DNA from: JADCCX01 sp031431475
Lineage (GTDB): Bacteria > Pseudomonadota > Alphaproteobacteria > Rhizobiales > Beijerinckiaceae
Direction: 5' to 3'
DNA: 64,000 nucleotides
Assembly (NCBI GenBank): GCA_031431475.1
Contig: JANPDL010000022.1
Span: 70,281-134,280, forward strand
In this document: positions 9,732 through 18,792 of the stretch, piece after piece
How positions within the stretch are numbered: the first letter of the stretch is position 1
How the letters are laid out: every line of letters begins with the position of its first letter
Program-made: the position numbers and the translations under genes
The notes under the pieces: generated by a model
What the model was told of the DNA's origin: nothing
The model's input: only the letters and a program-made list of their open reading frames with translations
The model's database searches: none

Positions 9732-10630
9732 CCGATCTTGCTGATCTCTTCCCCGGCTTCGAAAGCCACTGGATCCCCTCGCCGGAGGGAAAAATCTTCG
9801 CCCGTAGCCACGGCACGGGCGAGCCGCTGATCCTCATCCACGGCTTCCCGCAGACCCACGTGATGTGGCACCGGATCGCGCATTCTCTGGCACAGCACTT
9901 CCGCGTGATCTGCATGGATCTGCGCGGCTACGGCTGGTCCACTGCGCCTCATGCGGATGCATCACACGAAACCTATTCCAAGCGCGCCATGGGCGAGGAT
10001 GTGCTGGCCGTGATGGAGCATTTTGGCATCGTACAGGCCGCTGTCGTGGGCCATGACCGGGGAGCACGCGTCGCTTACCGGCTGGCGCTCGACCATCCCG
10101 GTCGCATTTCAAAGCTCGCGGTTATCGACATCCTCCCCACCGCTGCAATGTGGGACCTGATCGAGCAGCCGAACTCACCAGTCGCGCCGCACTGGAAGTG
10201 GCTGGCGGAGCCTGCCCCCCAGCCGGAAAACCGCATCAAGGCCAAACCGTCGGCCCTGATCGACGAATTGCTGGCAAGCTGGACCGAAACGAAAGACCTG
10301 AAGAGTTTCGATGGTCGCGCCGTGGCGCATTACCGGGCTTTTGTGCAGGATTCATCCCGCATCACTGCGATGTGCGAGGACTACCGTGCTGGGGCCACGC
10401 TGGACCGCGCGGCAGATGATGCCGATCGCAAGGCGGGCAAGACCATCTCCGCGTCGATGCTGGTGCTCTGGGGCAGCGTCGGCATTCCCTCGGCCAGCCC
10501 CGATCCGCTGGCCCTGTGGAAGCCCTATGCCCCTGGAATTACCGGCAAGGCGATCAGGGGCGGGCATTTCCTGCCGGAGGAAAATCCGCTGGATACGCAA
10601 GCCGCCCTGATGGCGTTCCTCACCGCATGA
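9728..10630 (+). CDS. Alpha/beta hydrolase, fluoroacetate/haloacetate dehalogenase-like
   Basis: Serine-hydrolase-fold enzyme whose nucleophile is Asp: the elbow reads GHDRGAR (near residue 108), as in haloacetate dehalogenases and epoxide hydrolases. Other family marks are the oxyanion segment LIHGFPQTHVMWH, the motif MDLRGYGWS, the cap-domain segment PHWKWLAEPAPQPENRI, which is close to the halide-binding His-Trp region of haloacetate dehalogenase, and the catalytic His in GGHFLPEENP. Length of 300 residues is normal. Substrate cannot be fixed from sequence; epoxide hydrolysis is an alternative. It overlaps the patatin gene by ATGA, so the two are made together. Confidence 0.85.
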   Translation: MSDLADLFPGFESHWIPSPEGKIFARSHGTGEPLILIHGFPQTHVMWHRIAHSLAQHFRVICMDLRGYGWSTAPHADASHETYSKRAMGEDVLAVMEHFGIVQAAVVGHDRGARVAYRLALDHPGRISKLAVIDILPTAAMWDLIEQPNSPVAPHWKWLAEPAPQPENRIKAKPSALIDELLASWTETKDLKSFDGRAVAHYRAFVQDSSRITAMCEDYRAGATLDRAADDADRKAGKTISASMLVLWGSVGIPSASPDPLALWKPYAPGITGKAIRGGHFLPEENPLDTQAALMAFLTA

Positions 10631-11460
10631 GCGGAGCTGTCGCAGAACGCCGCATCGGCCTTGCTTTGGGCGGTGGCGGTGCGAAGGGGCTGGCGCACAT
10701 CGTGGCGCTGGAAGCCTTTGATCAGGCGGGAACCCGGCCCGTCGCGATCACCGGCACCTCCATCGGCGCGATCATCGGCGGGGCCTATGCGGCGGGCTAT
10801 TCCGCCAAAGCGATCCGTGATCACGCCCTGAAAGTCTTCCGCGACCGCACTGATGTGATGGCTAAAATCTTCCGGGCGCGCACCGGATCGTTTTCGGATA
10901 TTTTCTCCGGCGCTTTCGGCAATATCGTGCAGGTCGATGGCGAAACCATCCTGCGCGAGTTCTGGCCACCATCGATGCCGGAGCGCTTTTCCGATCTGCG
11001 CATGCCTTTCGTTGCTGTTTCGACCGATTTCTACGGCCGGGAAGAAGCCGCGATCAGTGAAGGGCTCATCCGTCCCGCCGTCGCGGCATCCCTCGCGATT
11101 CCGGGGTTGGTAAAGCCGGTTTCCATCAACAGCCGGCTGCATATAGACGGTGCTGCGGCCAATCCGCTGCCCTTCGACCGCATGCCGGTGCCCTGTGATC
11201 TGATCATCGCGATTGATGTCGTGGGCGGTCCGGAGTCAGACGACGCCTCGACACAGCCATCGGTTCTCGAAGCGACACTTGGTGCATCGCAGATCATGCA
11301 GATGGCGATCATGGAGGCCAAGCTCGCCAATGCCTCGGCCAAGGTTCATCTGCTGCAACCAAAGGTGGCCGGGTTCAGTGCGCTCGATTTCTTCGCGGTG
11401 AAGCAAATTCTGGTAGCGGCGGAACCGATGCGGGCCGAGATCAAGGCGCTGATCGGGTAG
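10627..11460 (+). CDS. Patatin-like phospholipase
   Basis: Predicted Ser-Asp-dyad lipid acyl hydrolase. The oxyanion loop GGGGAKGLAH, nucleophile elbow GTSIGAIIG and the dyad Asp in DGAAANPLP are all present in the usual order; length (about 277) fits bacterial RssA-like patatins. No signal peptide, so probably cytoplasmic or membrane-peripheral. The frame is open upstream of 10627, but the ATG there overlaps the hydrolase stop and begins just before the conserved RRIGLALGGGG, which settles the start. Convergent with the aminotransferase, 5 bp apart. Confidence 0.9.
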   Translation: MSGAVAERRIGLALGGGGAKGLAHIVALEAFDQAGTRPVAITGTSIGAIIGGAYAAGYSAKAIRDHALKVFRDRTDVMAKIFRARTGSFSDIFSGAFGNIVQVDGETILREFWPPSMPERFSDLRMPFVAVSTDFYGREEAAISEGLIRPAVAASLAIPGLVKPVSINSRLHIDGAAANPLPFDRMPVPCDLIIAIDVVGGPESDDASTQPSVLEATLGASQIMQMAIMEAKLANASAKVHLLQPKVAGFSALDFFAVKQILVAAEPMRAEIKALIG

Positions 11461-11465
11461 TCGGC

Positions 11466-12650
11466 TCAGCTCGCGTTCTTGCGCTCCAGAAAGTCCCGCA
11501 TGCGGGTGAGCGCCCGGTCGATATTCTCCAGGCTGTTGGCATAGGACAACCGGATATAGCCCTCGCCGAAGACGCCGAAATCCGGCCCTCCGATGGTGGC
11601 AACACCTGCATCCTCCAGCAGAGCCGACGCCAGCGCCTTCGCCTTCCATTTGGTCCCGGAGACATTGGGGAAGGCATAAAATGCGCCGGTCGGCGTGGCG
11701 CAGGAGACGCCGGGCAGCTTGTTGAGCCCGGCGACCACGGCTTTCCGCCGCAGGTCAAATTCCGCCACCATGCTGGCCACCGCGTCCTGCGGACCCGTCA
11801 GCGCTTCCAGTGCCGCCCATTGTGCGGGCGCGTTGACGCAGGAGAAAGAATTGACCGCCAGCTTGCGCGCGGCCTCGTACAGCTTGCCGGGCCAGACGGA
11901 ATAGCCCAGACGCCAGCCCGTCATGGCGTAGGTCTTGGACCAGCCGTTCAGCAGAATGGTCCGGTCGCGGATTTCGGGATAGGACAGCAAGCAGACATGC
12001 TTCTCGCCGTCATAGAGCATCTGGTCGTAGATTTCATCTGACATGATGGCGACGCGCGGGCGATTGGCGAGGCCCTTCACCAGCTTGTCGACCTCGGCTT
12101 TCGGCGTAACGCCACCCGTGGGATTGGCCGGTGAATTGACGATGAGCAGGCGGGTTTTTGGCGTGATCAGAGCCAGCGTTTCCTCCGCCGAGAAGGCGAA
12201 ATTGTTTTCCTCGCGGATCGGCACAGGGATCGGCGTCGCACCCGTGAACTCGATCATCGAGCGATAAATGGGAAACCCGGGATCGGGATACATGATCTCG
12301 ACACCTGGCTCGCCGAACATCAGGATCGCCATGAACATCGTGACCTTGCCGCCCGGCATGATCATCACTTCCTCGGGCGAAACCGAGACGCCGTAGTGCC
12401 GGTGCAGGTCAGCTGCCACGCCCTCGCGCAACGGCAAAATCCCGTTGGCGGGCGTGTAGCCGTGGTGACCATCGCGCAAGGCCTTGATTGCGGCTTCCAC
12501 GATGTTGGGCGGTGTGGCGAAATCCGGCTGGCCGATGCCCAGATTGATGACATCCTTGCCCTCGCGCATGAGATGCGTGGCTCGCGCCAGAACGGCGAAG
12601 GCGTTTTCCTCACCAATGCGGGAAAAGGCCGCGATAGGTTCAGGCGTCAT
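11466..12650 (-). CDS. PLP-dependent class I/II aminotransferase (aspartate aminotransferase-like)
   Basis: Fold-type I aminotransferase. The PLP lysine lies in GWSKTYAMTGWR, the cofactor-binding region in NSPANPTGG and SDEIYDQM, and the substrate carboxylate Arg in GYIRLSYANS. N-terminal INLGIGQPDF and GYTPANGILPLREGVA are typical of the AspC/AlaC-like group used for Asp, Ala or aromatic amino acids. 394 residues is full length. No operon partner: it converges on the patatin gene and is 77 bp downstream of the acyl-CoA synthetase on the same strand. Substrate specificity is not determined. Confidence 0.92.
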   Translation of the reverse strand: MTPEPIAAFSRIGEENAFAVLARATHLMREGKDVINLGIGQPDFATPPNIVEAAIKALRDGHHGYTPANGILPLREGVAADLHRHYGVSVSPEEVMIMPGGKVTMFMAILMFGEPGVEIMYPDPGFPIYRSMIEFTGATPIPVPIREENNFAFSAEETLALITPKTRLLIVNSPANPTGGVTPKAEVDKLVKGLANRPRVAIMSDEIYDQMLYDGEKHVCLLSYPEIRDRTILLNGWSKTYAMTGWRLGYSVWPGKLYEAARKLAVNSFSCVNAPAQWAALEALTGPQDAVASMVAEFDLRRKAVVAGLNKLPGVSCATPTGAFYAFPNVSGTKWKAKALASALLEDAGVATIGGPDFGVFGEGYIRLSYANSLENIDRALTRMRDFLERKNAS

Positions 12651-12727
12651 GGGGCGTTGTCCTCGGTACGTTTCCTGCCGTTATGCGCGACAGCATGGTC
12701 AGGCGGCAAGCGAATTGCCGCGCGCCT

Positions 12728-14665
12728 TCAGAGCCTCAGGCCCTTGGCTTTCATGGCCACCGATATCTCGTCCAGTACAGCCGGATCATCAATCGTCGCG
12801 GGCATGGTCCAGGGCGTGCGATCCGCGATCTTCTTGATCGTGCCGCGCAGGATCTTGCCGGAGCGCGTCTTGGGCAGGCGTGGCACCACGATAGCCAGCT
12901 TGAAGGCCGCCACGGGACCGATCTTGTCGCGCACGAGCTTGACGCAACCCTTTTCCACTTCGTCAGCGGTTTCGTTGACGCCGGATTTCAGCACCATGAA
13001 ACCGCAGGGTACCTCGCCCTTGAGTTCATCCGCAATGCCGACGACGGCGCATTCCGCCACGGCCGGATGCGAAGCGATGACTTCTTCCATGCCGCCGGTG
13101 GACAGACGATGCCCCGCCACATTGATGATGTCATCGGTACGGCCCAGAATGGTGATCATCCCGTCAGAATCGATGATTCCGGCGTCCGAAGTGGAGTAAT
13201 AACCCGGGAATTGCGAGAGATAGGCCTCCCCGAAGCGCTCGTCTTGCTTCCAGAGGGTCGGCAGTGCGCCTGGCGGCAGCGGCAGCTTCACGGCGATGGA
13301 CCCCATCACGCCCGCAGCAACGGGCTTGCCGCCTTCGTCGAGGCATCGCACGTCGTAGCCCGGCATCGGAGCCGAGAGCGCGCCGTGACGCACCGGCAGC
13401 GGCTCGACACCCAGCGGATTGCCCGCGATGCACCAGCCCGTCTCGGTCTGCCACCAATGGTCGATGACCGGGCGGTTGAGGATGGTCTCGGCCCAATCCA
13501 CTGTAGCAGGATCAGCGCGCTCTCCCGCGAGAAAGAGTGCGCGGAATTTTGACAGGTCATGACCCGCCATCAGCTTCGCCTGCGAATCCTCTTTCTTGAT
13601 CGCACGAAACGCCGTGGGTGCGGTGAACAGCGTCGTGACGCCATGCTCCGCGATCACCCGCCAATACGCCCCGGCATCCGGTGTTCCCACCGGCTTGCCC
13701 TCGTAGATGATCGAGGTGCAGCCCGCGAGCAGCGGCGCATAGACGATGTAGCTGTGGCCGACGACCCAGCCGATATCGGATGCCGCCCAGAAGACCTCAC
13801 CAGCGCGCACTCCATAGAGGTTAGCCATCGACCAATGCAGCGCCACCATGTGCCCGCCATTGTCGCGCACCACGCCCTTGGGCTTGCCCGTCGTGCCAGA
13901 GGTGTAAAGGATATAGAGCGGGTCGGTCGCCTTGAGTTTCGCGCAAGGCACGCCGTTTCCGGCCTTCACCGACTTCTTTGCAGTGGCGAGCCCCTTGGTC
14001 CAGTCCTGATCGCGGCCCTTGATCATTGTCGCCGCGAGTTGTGGCCGCTGCAGCAGGATCACCTTCTTGACGGCGTGCTTTGCAAGGCTGATCGCCTCAT
14101 CAAGCAGCGGCTTGTAGGATACGATTTTCTGTCCTTCGATACCGCAGGACGCCGCCATGATCAGCTTTGGCGTCGAATCATCGATGCGCGTTGCCAGTTC
14201 TTTTGCTGCGAAGCCACCGAAGACGACGGAATGCACCGCACCGATGCGCGCGCAGGCCAGCATCGCGATAATAGCCTCGGGGATCATCGGCATATAAATG
14301 ATAACGCGGTCGCCCTTCCTGATGCCGCTGTCGAGGATCATGCGGGCTGTCGCCGTTACCTCGGCCAAAAGTTCGGAGTACGTGATCGTGCGCTTGGTGC
14401 CAGTGACAGGGCTGTCATGGATGAAAGCCGCCTGTTTGCCGCGCCCGGCGGCCACATGTCGGTCAACCGTGTTGTGGCAGGTGTTGCAGACCCCGTCCGT
14501 GTACCAGCGGCCATAGACACCGGCTTTCGAATCAAAGGTGATCGCGGGAAACCGGAACCAGTCGATGGCACGGGCCTGCTCGCGCCAGAAGGCCTCCGGA
14601 TGCCTGTGACTGTCCGCATGCAGCGCGGCATAGCGGGTCCCGACAGGGGGGTTGGGAGCCGACAT
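12728..14665 (-). CDS. prpE: Propionyl-CoA synthetase-like acyl-CoA synthetase (PrpE family)
   Basis: AMP-forming acyl-CoA synthetase of 645 residues that activates short-chain acids, most likely propionate. The ATP loop reads YTSGTTGKPKG, the adenylate motif ITILGRTDDIINVAGHR, and the catalytic Lys subject to regulatory acetylation lies in PKTRSGKILRGT. Gly/Trp-rich region FWAASDIGWVVGHSYIVY and HWWQTETGW also match. PrpE is favoured over Acs by the N-terminal ACS domain and the PLPPGALPTLW segment. No propionate genes (prpBCD) are adjacent. It is divergent from gltX across 135 bp. Confidence 0.85.
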   Translation of the reverse strand: MSAPNPPVGTRYAALHADSHRHPEAFWREQARAIDWFRFPAITFDSKAGVYGRWYTDGVCNTCHNTVDRHVAAGRGKQAAFIHDSPVTGTKRTITYSELLAEVTATARMILDSGIRKGDRVIIYMPMIPEAIIAMLACARIGAVHSVVFGGFAAKELATRIDDSTPKLIMAASCGIEGQKIVSYKPLLDEAISLAKHAVKKVILLQRPQLAATMIKGRDQDWTKGLATAKKSVKAGNGVPCAKLKATDPLYILYTSGTTGKPKGVVRDNGGHMVALHWSMANLYGVRAGEVFWAASDIGWVVGHSYIVYAPLLAGCTSIIYEGKPVGTPDAGAYWRVIAEHGVTTLFTAPTAFRAIKKEDSQAKLMAGHDLSKFRALFLAGERADPATVDWAETILNRPVIDHWWQTETGWCIAGNPLGVEPLPVRHGALSAPMPGYDVRCLDEGGKPVAAGVMGSIAVKLPLPPGALPTLWKQDERFGEAYLSQFPGYYSTSDAGIIDSDGMITILGRTDDIINVAGHRLSTGGMEEVIASHPAVAECAVVGIADELKGEVPCGFMVLKSGVNETADEVEKGCVKLVRDKIGPVAAFKLAIVVPRLPKTRSGKILRGTIKKIADRTPWTMPATIDDPAVLDEISVAMKAKGLRL

Positions 14666-14766
14666 GGCGATCCTCCGGAATAGCTCTGTTATTGCAGATA
14701 TCTATTGCGCCTTGATCCGCTAAGCGCAACGGGATGGCGTATCGACTTTGGACGCAAGACGATGGT

Positions 14767-14781
14767 TGAGCCCACGGCTCA
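14767..14781 (+). other. Short hairpin in the gltX leader
   Basis: TGAGCC-cac-GGCTCA, a 6-bp perfect stem with a 3-nt loop, 20 nt ahead of the gltX start codon and with no following T-run. It could affect translation initiation or be chance. Only the dyad is visible. Confidence 0.4.
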
Positions 14782-14800
14782 GCCGCATTAGAAGCAGCGA

Positions 14801-16144
14801 ATGAGCATCACCGTTCGCTTCGCACCATCCCCCACGGGCTATCTCCACATCGGCAATGCCCGCACCGCGCTGTGGAACTGGCTGATTGCCCAAAAGGCCG
14901 GTGGAACTTTCATCCTGCGCCTGGATGACACGGACCGCGACCGTTCGACCGAAGTCTTCGCCGCGGCCATCATCGAGGACCTGGCTTGGCTGGGCATCCA
15001 TCCAGACCGGCTGGAGAAGCAGTCAGACCGCGTGTCGCGCTATGCCACGGAATTCGAACGCCTGAAGACGGCTGGCCTGGTCTATCCGGCCTATGAAACG
15101 CCGGATGAACTGGACCGCAAGCGCAAGCGCCTGCAGGCCCGCAACCTGCCGCCGGTCTATGATCGTGCAGCGTTGAAACTCACGGGCGAAGAGCGTGCCG
15201 TACTGGAAGCAGAGGGCCGCAAGCCGCATTGGCGCTTCCGGCTTTCAGGAAAGGCTGTTGAATGGGAAGACGGCGTGCGTGGTCCCGCCCGAATCGAGAC
15301 ATCGGCTTTGTCCGACCCGGTGCTGGTGCGTGAGGATGGTACGGTGCTTTATACCTTTGCCTCCGTCATCGACGATATCGATATGGGCGTGACCGATATC
15401 ATCCGGGGCGAGGATCATGTGGCCAACACCGGCGTGCAGATCGAGCTTTTCCGAGCTTTGGGCGCTACTCCACCCCGCTTTGCTCACCACAACCTGATCA
15501 TCGCGGCGTCGGGCGAGGAAATGTCGAAGCGCAAGGGCACGCTGTCGCTGCGCTCGTTTCGCGATGCTGGGGCGGAGCCGACAGCGCTTGCCGCTGTTGC
15601 CGTGCTCACCGGCACATCCGAATCCGTGCGACCCGTGTTGCATCTTGATGATCTCAGCGGATTGATCGCGCTGGACAAGCTGTCACGCGCGCCCACCAAA
15701 TTCGATCCCGCTGAAGTGATGCTGCTGACAGCCAAGGGTTTGCATGAAACACCCTATCGCAGCGTTGCCTCTCGATTGGCGGCATTGGGGCTTGCGCCAG
15801 ACAAGGCCGAGGCCCTGTGGAATGCCGTGCGCGGCAATCTTTCTGTCTTCGGGGATATCACGGGCTGGCGTGATCTTGCCTTCGGCGATGCGGCTGGTGT
15901 GATCACAGAGCCCGATTACATCGGCACCGCGATCGAGCATCTCCCGGCGGAACCGTTCGGTGAGCAGACCTGGAGTCTCTGGACCGAGGCGCTGAAACAA
16001 GTGACAGGACGCAAAGGCAAGCCGCTGTTCATGCCGCTCCGGCTAGCGCTCACGGGGATGGAGCACGGCCCTGAGTTGAAGGGACTGCTGCCCCTGATGG
16101 GCCGCGCGAAAGTTCTGGCGCGATTACACGGACGCTGCGCGTAA
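14801..16144 (+). CDS. gltX: Glutamate--tRNA ligase (small, GltX2-like form)
   Basis: Class I aminoacyl-tRNA synthetase charging tRNA-Glu (and possibly tRNA-Gln for the amidotransferase route). HIGH motif appears as HIGN in FAPSPTGYLHIGNAR, KMSKS as MSKRKG, and the Glu-site segment as LRLDDTDRDRS. Length of 447 residues is below the usual 470-480 and, with the GTLSLRSFRDAG sequence, points to the second, shorter alphaproteobacterial GluRS paralogue; if so another gltX should exist elsewhere. The 3' end overlaps the convergent DUF2865 gene by 95 bp. Confidence 0.93.
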   Translation: MSITVRFAPSPTGYLHIGNARTALWNWLIAQKAGGTFILRLDDTDRDRSTEVFAAAIIEDLAWLGIHPDRLEKQSDRVSRYATEFERLKTAGLVYPAYETPDELDRKRKRLQARNLPPVYDRAALKLTGEERAVLEAEGRKPHWRFRLSGKAVEWEDGVRGPARIETSALSDPVLVREDGTVLYTFASVIDDIDMGVTDIIRGEDHVANTGVQIELFRALGATPPRFAHHNLIIAASGEEMSKRKGTLSLRSFRDAGAEPTALAAVAVLTGTSESVRPVLHLDDLSGLIALDKLSRAPTKFDPAEVMLLTAKGLHETPYRSVASRLAALGLAPDKAEALWNAVRGNLSVFGDITGWRDLAFGDAAGVITEPDYIGTAIEHLPAEPFGEQTWSLWTEALKQVTGRKGKPLFMPLRLALTGMEHGPELKGLLPLMGRAKVLARLHGRCA

Positions 16145-17186
16145 CGCCGTCCTTGCCGCGCATCTCGCGGACTTCGCCCTGCTCCGATGTCACCATCCGG
16201 TCTGCAGGAATATCAGGTGGCGGTTGCGGGGGAGCAGGTGGTGCGGGCGGCGGGCGGTTGCCGAACAGGCGTGTGTCCTGCTTGCGCCCCGGAACCGGGG
16301 TCATGCCACGTAACGGCGCATCGTCGTCCGGATCGCGGTTCAGCACGTCGAAACCTTCTCCGGGCGCGCGATCCAGCGGATTGAGGATCTGGGCCTGTCC
16401 CTCGCCGATGGCTTCATCGGGCCGACGGCAGAAACAGCTGGCGTCATAGGTCTTGCGGTAGCGGAAGGCATTTGCCAGATCGCTGTAAGCCTCGCCGTCG
16501 GGAGAGCGCGCATTCTCGATCTCGCCCGGATTGAAGAACATCTTTGTCTCGGTCGCGGGACACAGCGATTGGCAGACTGCATCACCATCTTCACGCAGTG
16601 AGGCACCACGCACATGCAGCGGGAAGTAATAGCCGTCGCAGGTCCGCACACACACCGCCTTGCCACCAGTACCGCGGATACGCGCCTCGATGCGTGGCCG
16701 GTCGATATCATCCGAATTGATCTCGCCCCGGCGGCGCGTGCCATCGTCGAAGAGACCTGCGGTAAGGGGCCCCGAGCGCGTTTCCGGCGCGGTGGGCGAA
16801 GTCCGGCAATTGTGGCTGACCAACATCGACATCAGCTGCCGCCTGCGGCCTTCGTCGGGACCGTACGCCGCCCGGCTTGCCGATTGAAGCTGGGCCAGCC
16901 TTGCGCGGTAGCCTCGACATTCCATCGGCGGGGGTTGGCCGAAAAACAGAAAGGTCTGCCGGTCGCAACCGATTGAGCGCATATGAGCATGGAGCTGATG
17001 CGCTTCGACGGCGGCGCGACCCGCAATCTGGCGCTCGCGCGACGAAGGGCCACGGCTAACGCTAGAAAGTTCGGCCTCGATACTGCGGCAGACATTGGCC
17101 AGCGCCGGTAGTACCACAGCCAGCATCAGGGTTGCCGCAACGGCAGCCACAGTGAACAGTCGATGGAGGCAGGACAGCCGACGCAT
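16050..17186 (-). CDS. DUF2865 domain-containing secreted protein
   Basis: Exported protein of unknown function restricted largely to Hyphomicrobiales. A signal peptide with hydrophobic core VAAVAATLMLAVVLPALA ends at about residue 30. The mature part is Cys-rich, with the DUF2865 hallmarks VCVRTCDGYYFPL, CQSLCPATETKMFFNPG and DASCFCRRP, followed by a Pro-rich tail (PPPAPPAPPQPPPDIP) and a final VTRSVRVIAPEL segment. The paired cysteines suggest disulfides in the periplasm. Unusually, the last 30 or so codons are antisense to the end of gltX. No functional partner is adjacent. Confidence 0.85.
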   Translation of the reverse strand: MRRLSCLHRLFTVAAVAATLMLAVVLPALANVCRSIEAELSSVSRGPSSRERQIAGRAAVEAHQLHAHMRSIGCDRQTFLFFGQPPPMECRGYRARLAQLQSASRAAYGPDEGRRRQLMSMLVSHNCRTSPTAPETRSGPLTAGLFDDGTRRRGEINSDDIDRPRIEARIRGTGGKAVCVRTCDGYYFPLHVRGASLREDGDAVCQSLCPATETKMFFNPGEIENARSPDGEAYSDLANAFRYRKTYDASCFCRRPDEAIGEGQAQILNPLDRAPGEGFDVLNRDPDDDAPLRGMTPVPGRKQDTRLFGNRPPPAPPAPPQPPPDIPADRMVTSEQGEVREMRGKDGVTRSVRVIAPELSRGPSGAAVPSTQGRAPSP

Positions 17187-17221
17187 CGCGAATGCATGCC
17201 TGAAAGGCAGTTAGCGCTGGG

Positions 17222-17701
17222 TTAAGTTTGCCGCAAACGCCGGGCTTCAGAGGTCAATGCGACGAGAATATCATCCAGCGCGGTGCGATGATTGGTGGCG
17301 AGAGCCCGAATCAGTGCCTTCTGGTAGGTCTGCGCCAGTGGGATGATATCGCGGTAGACCGCATCGCCCTGCGATGTCAGCGCCAGAAAGGCCTCCCGCT
17401 TGTCCTGAGGATTGGACGAACGCACCACAAACCCGCGCCGCTCCAGTTCCGTCACCGCACGACTGACCTTGGTCTTGTGCATATGGCTATGATCGCCGAT
17501 CGCCTTGGCGGTGCCTTGCCCGAATTGTCCCAACGTGGCGATCACGCGCCAGCCTGGGATATCGAGGCCGAAACGTTCGGAATAAACGCGCGCCAAGCCT
17601 TCGCTGACCTCAGCGGCCAGCACATTCAGGCGATAGGGCAGAAAATCCTCCAGCAGGAGCGGCGGGTGCAAGGACCCTGCCGCACCAGACTTAGCCTTCA
17701 T
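17222..17701 (-). CDS. MarR family transcriptional regulator
   Basis: Winged-helix dimeric regulator of 159 residues. The recognition helix region KAIGDHSHMHKTKVSRAVTELERRGFV and wing RSSNPQDKREAFLALTSQG are typical MarR. Its ATG lies inside the end of the FAH gene (11-bp overlap, ATGAAGGCTAA), so it is co-translated with it and probably controls aromatic-acid or ring-cleavage product metabolism together with that enzyme. No known operator is proven; a weak dyad lies upstream of the operon at 18743-18755. Confidence 0.9.
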   Translation of the reverse strand: MKAKSGAAGSLHPPLLLEDFLPYRLNVLAAEVSEGLARVYSERFGLDIPGWRVIATLGQFGQGTAKAIGDHSHMHKTKVSRAVTELERRGFVVRSSNPQDKREAFLALTSQGDAVYRDIIPLAQTYQKALIRALATNHRTALDDILVALTSEARRLRQT

Positions 17702-18707
17702 ACTTCTCGACCTTCTGTTCTATCGCGCCAAAGATGGAATGGCGTTTGTCGTCCATCATCTCGATCCGCACGGTATCACCGAAGCTCATGAACGGGGTCA
17801 CGGGCGTGCCGTGCCGGATCGTCTCCACCATGCGTTGCTCGGCGATGCAGGCATAGCCATGGCCGCCTTCTGCGATGGGCAGGCCGGGTCCGTCGCTGAC
17901 ATCCTTGTTGGAGACGGTACCGGAGCCAACGATGGTACCCGCCGTCAGAACACGTGTCTTTGCGGCATGTGCGATGAGATCGGCGAAGGAAAACGTCATG
18001 TCGACGCCAGCATTGGGACGGCCAAACAAGGTACCGTTGAGAATGGTGGTCAAAGGATGCAGCACTTTGGTGCCCAGCCAGTGTTCGCCCAGTTCATCCG
18101 GGGTGATGGCGACTGGCGAAAAAGCGGTCGATGCTTTCCCCTGGAAGAATCCAAAGCCCTTGCCAAGCTCCGCCGGGATGAGATTGCGCAACGAGACATC
18201 GTTGACCAGCGTCAGCAGGCGAATGTGCTTCGCGGCATCGTCCGCTTTAATGCCCATCGGCACATCGCCGGTGATTACAGCGATTTCGGCCTCAAAATCG
18301 ATGCCATAGGCCTCGTCCGCCATCGGGATCGGATCACGTGGGCCATAGAAACTGTCGGAACCACCCTGATACATCAGCGGATCGGTCCAGAATTCACGGG
18401 GCATCTCGGCTTTGCGGGCGCGGCGCACCAGCTCGACATGGTTCACATAGGCCGAGCCATCCACCCATTGATAGGCACGCGGAAGCGGGCTTTCACAATG
18501 CCGTTCGTGAAAACGGTCAGATGGCACGGCGTTGTTTTCCAGCGCGAAAGCCAGGTCCCTCAAGCGTGGCTCGGCGCGATCCCAGTTGTCCATCGCCTCC
18601 TGCATGGTGCGGGCAGCGGACGATGCATCGGTGCAGCGCGAAAGATCGCGGGAGACGACCACAAGACGACCATCCCGGGTACCGTTCTTCAGCGTCGCAA
18701 GTTTCAT
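17691..18707 (-). CDS. Fumarylacetoacetate hydrolase family protein
   Basis: FAH-superfamily C-C hydrolase of 338 residues. The metal-binding Glu cluster is seen in YGIDFEAEIAVITGDVPMG, and the family regions LLTLVNDVSLRNL, FFQGKASTAFSPVAITPDELG and GSGTVSNKD are intact. This two-part architecture (about 90-residue N-terminal domain before the FAH core) is the fumarylacetoacetase-like group of alphaproteobacteria. Reaction would be cleavage of a fumaryl- or acyl-pyruvate in tyrosine/homogentisate or gentisate degradation. The frame runs open far upstream, but the ATG at 18707 (MKLATLKNG) gives the family N-terminus. Operon with the MarR gene. Confidence 0.88.
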   Translation of the reverse strand: MKLATLKNGTRDGRLVVVSRDLSRCTDASSAARTMQEAMDNWDRAEPRLRDLAFALENNAVPSDRFHERHCESPLPRAYQWVDGSAYVNHVELVRRARKAEMPREFWTDPLMYQGGSDSFYGPRDPIPMADEAYGIDFEAEIAVITGDVPMGIKADDAAKHIRLLTLVNDVSLRNLIPAELGKGFGFFQGKASTAFSPVAITPDELGEHWLGTKVLHPLTTILNGTLFGRPNAGVDMTFSFADLIAHAAKTRVLTAGTIVGSGTVSNKDVSDGPGLPIAEGGHGYACIAEQRMVETIRHGTPVTPFMSFGDTVRIEMMDDKRHSIFGAIEQKVEKYEG

Positions 18708-18742
18708 TGTGGAGAACCTGTGTTTGTGGTTGTCTGGGAGAG

Positions 18743-18755
18743 AGGCCAATTGCCT
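18743..18755. promoter_or_regulatory. Possible MarR-type operator dyad in divergent promoter
   Basis: AGGCCAATTGCCT in the 85-bp region between the FAH-MarR operon and the TRAP binding-protein gene: AGGC and GCCT arms around CAATT. MarR dimers bind such short dyads near their own promoters, but the arms are only 4 bp, so this is a weak candidate. Confidence 0.25.
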
Positions 18756-18792
18756 GTGCCTGTAAAACAGCCTGTCCGGGAGAATTTGTCCA

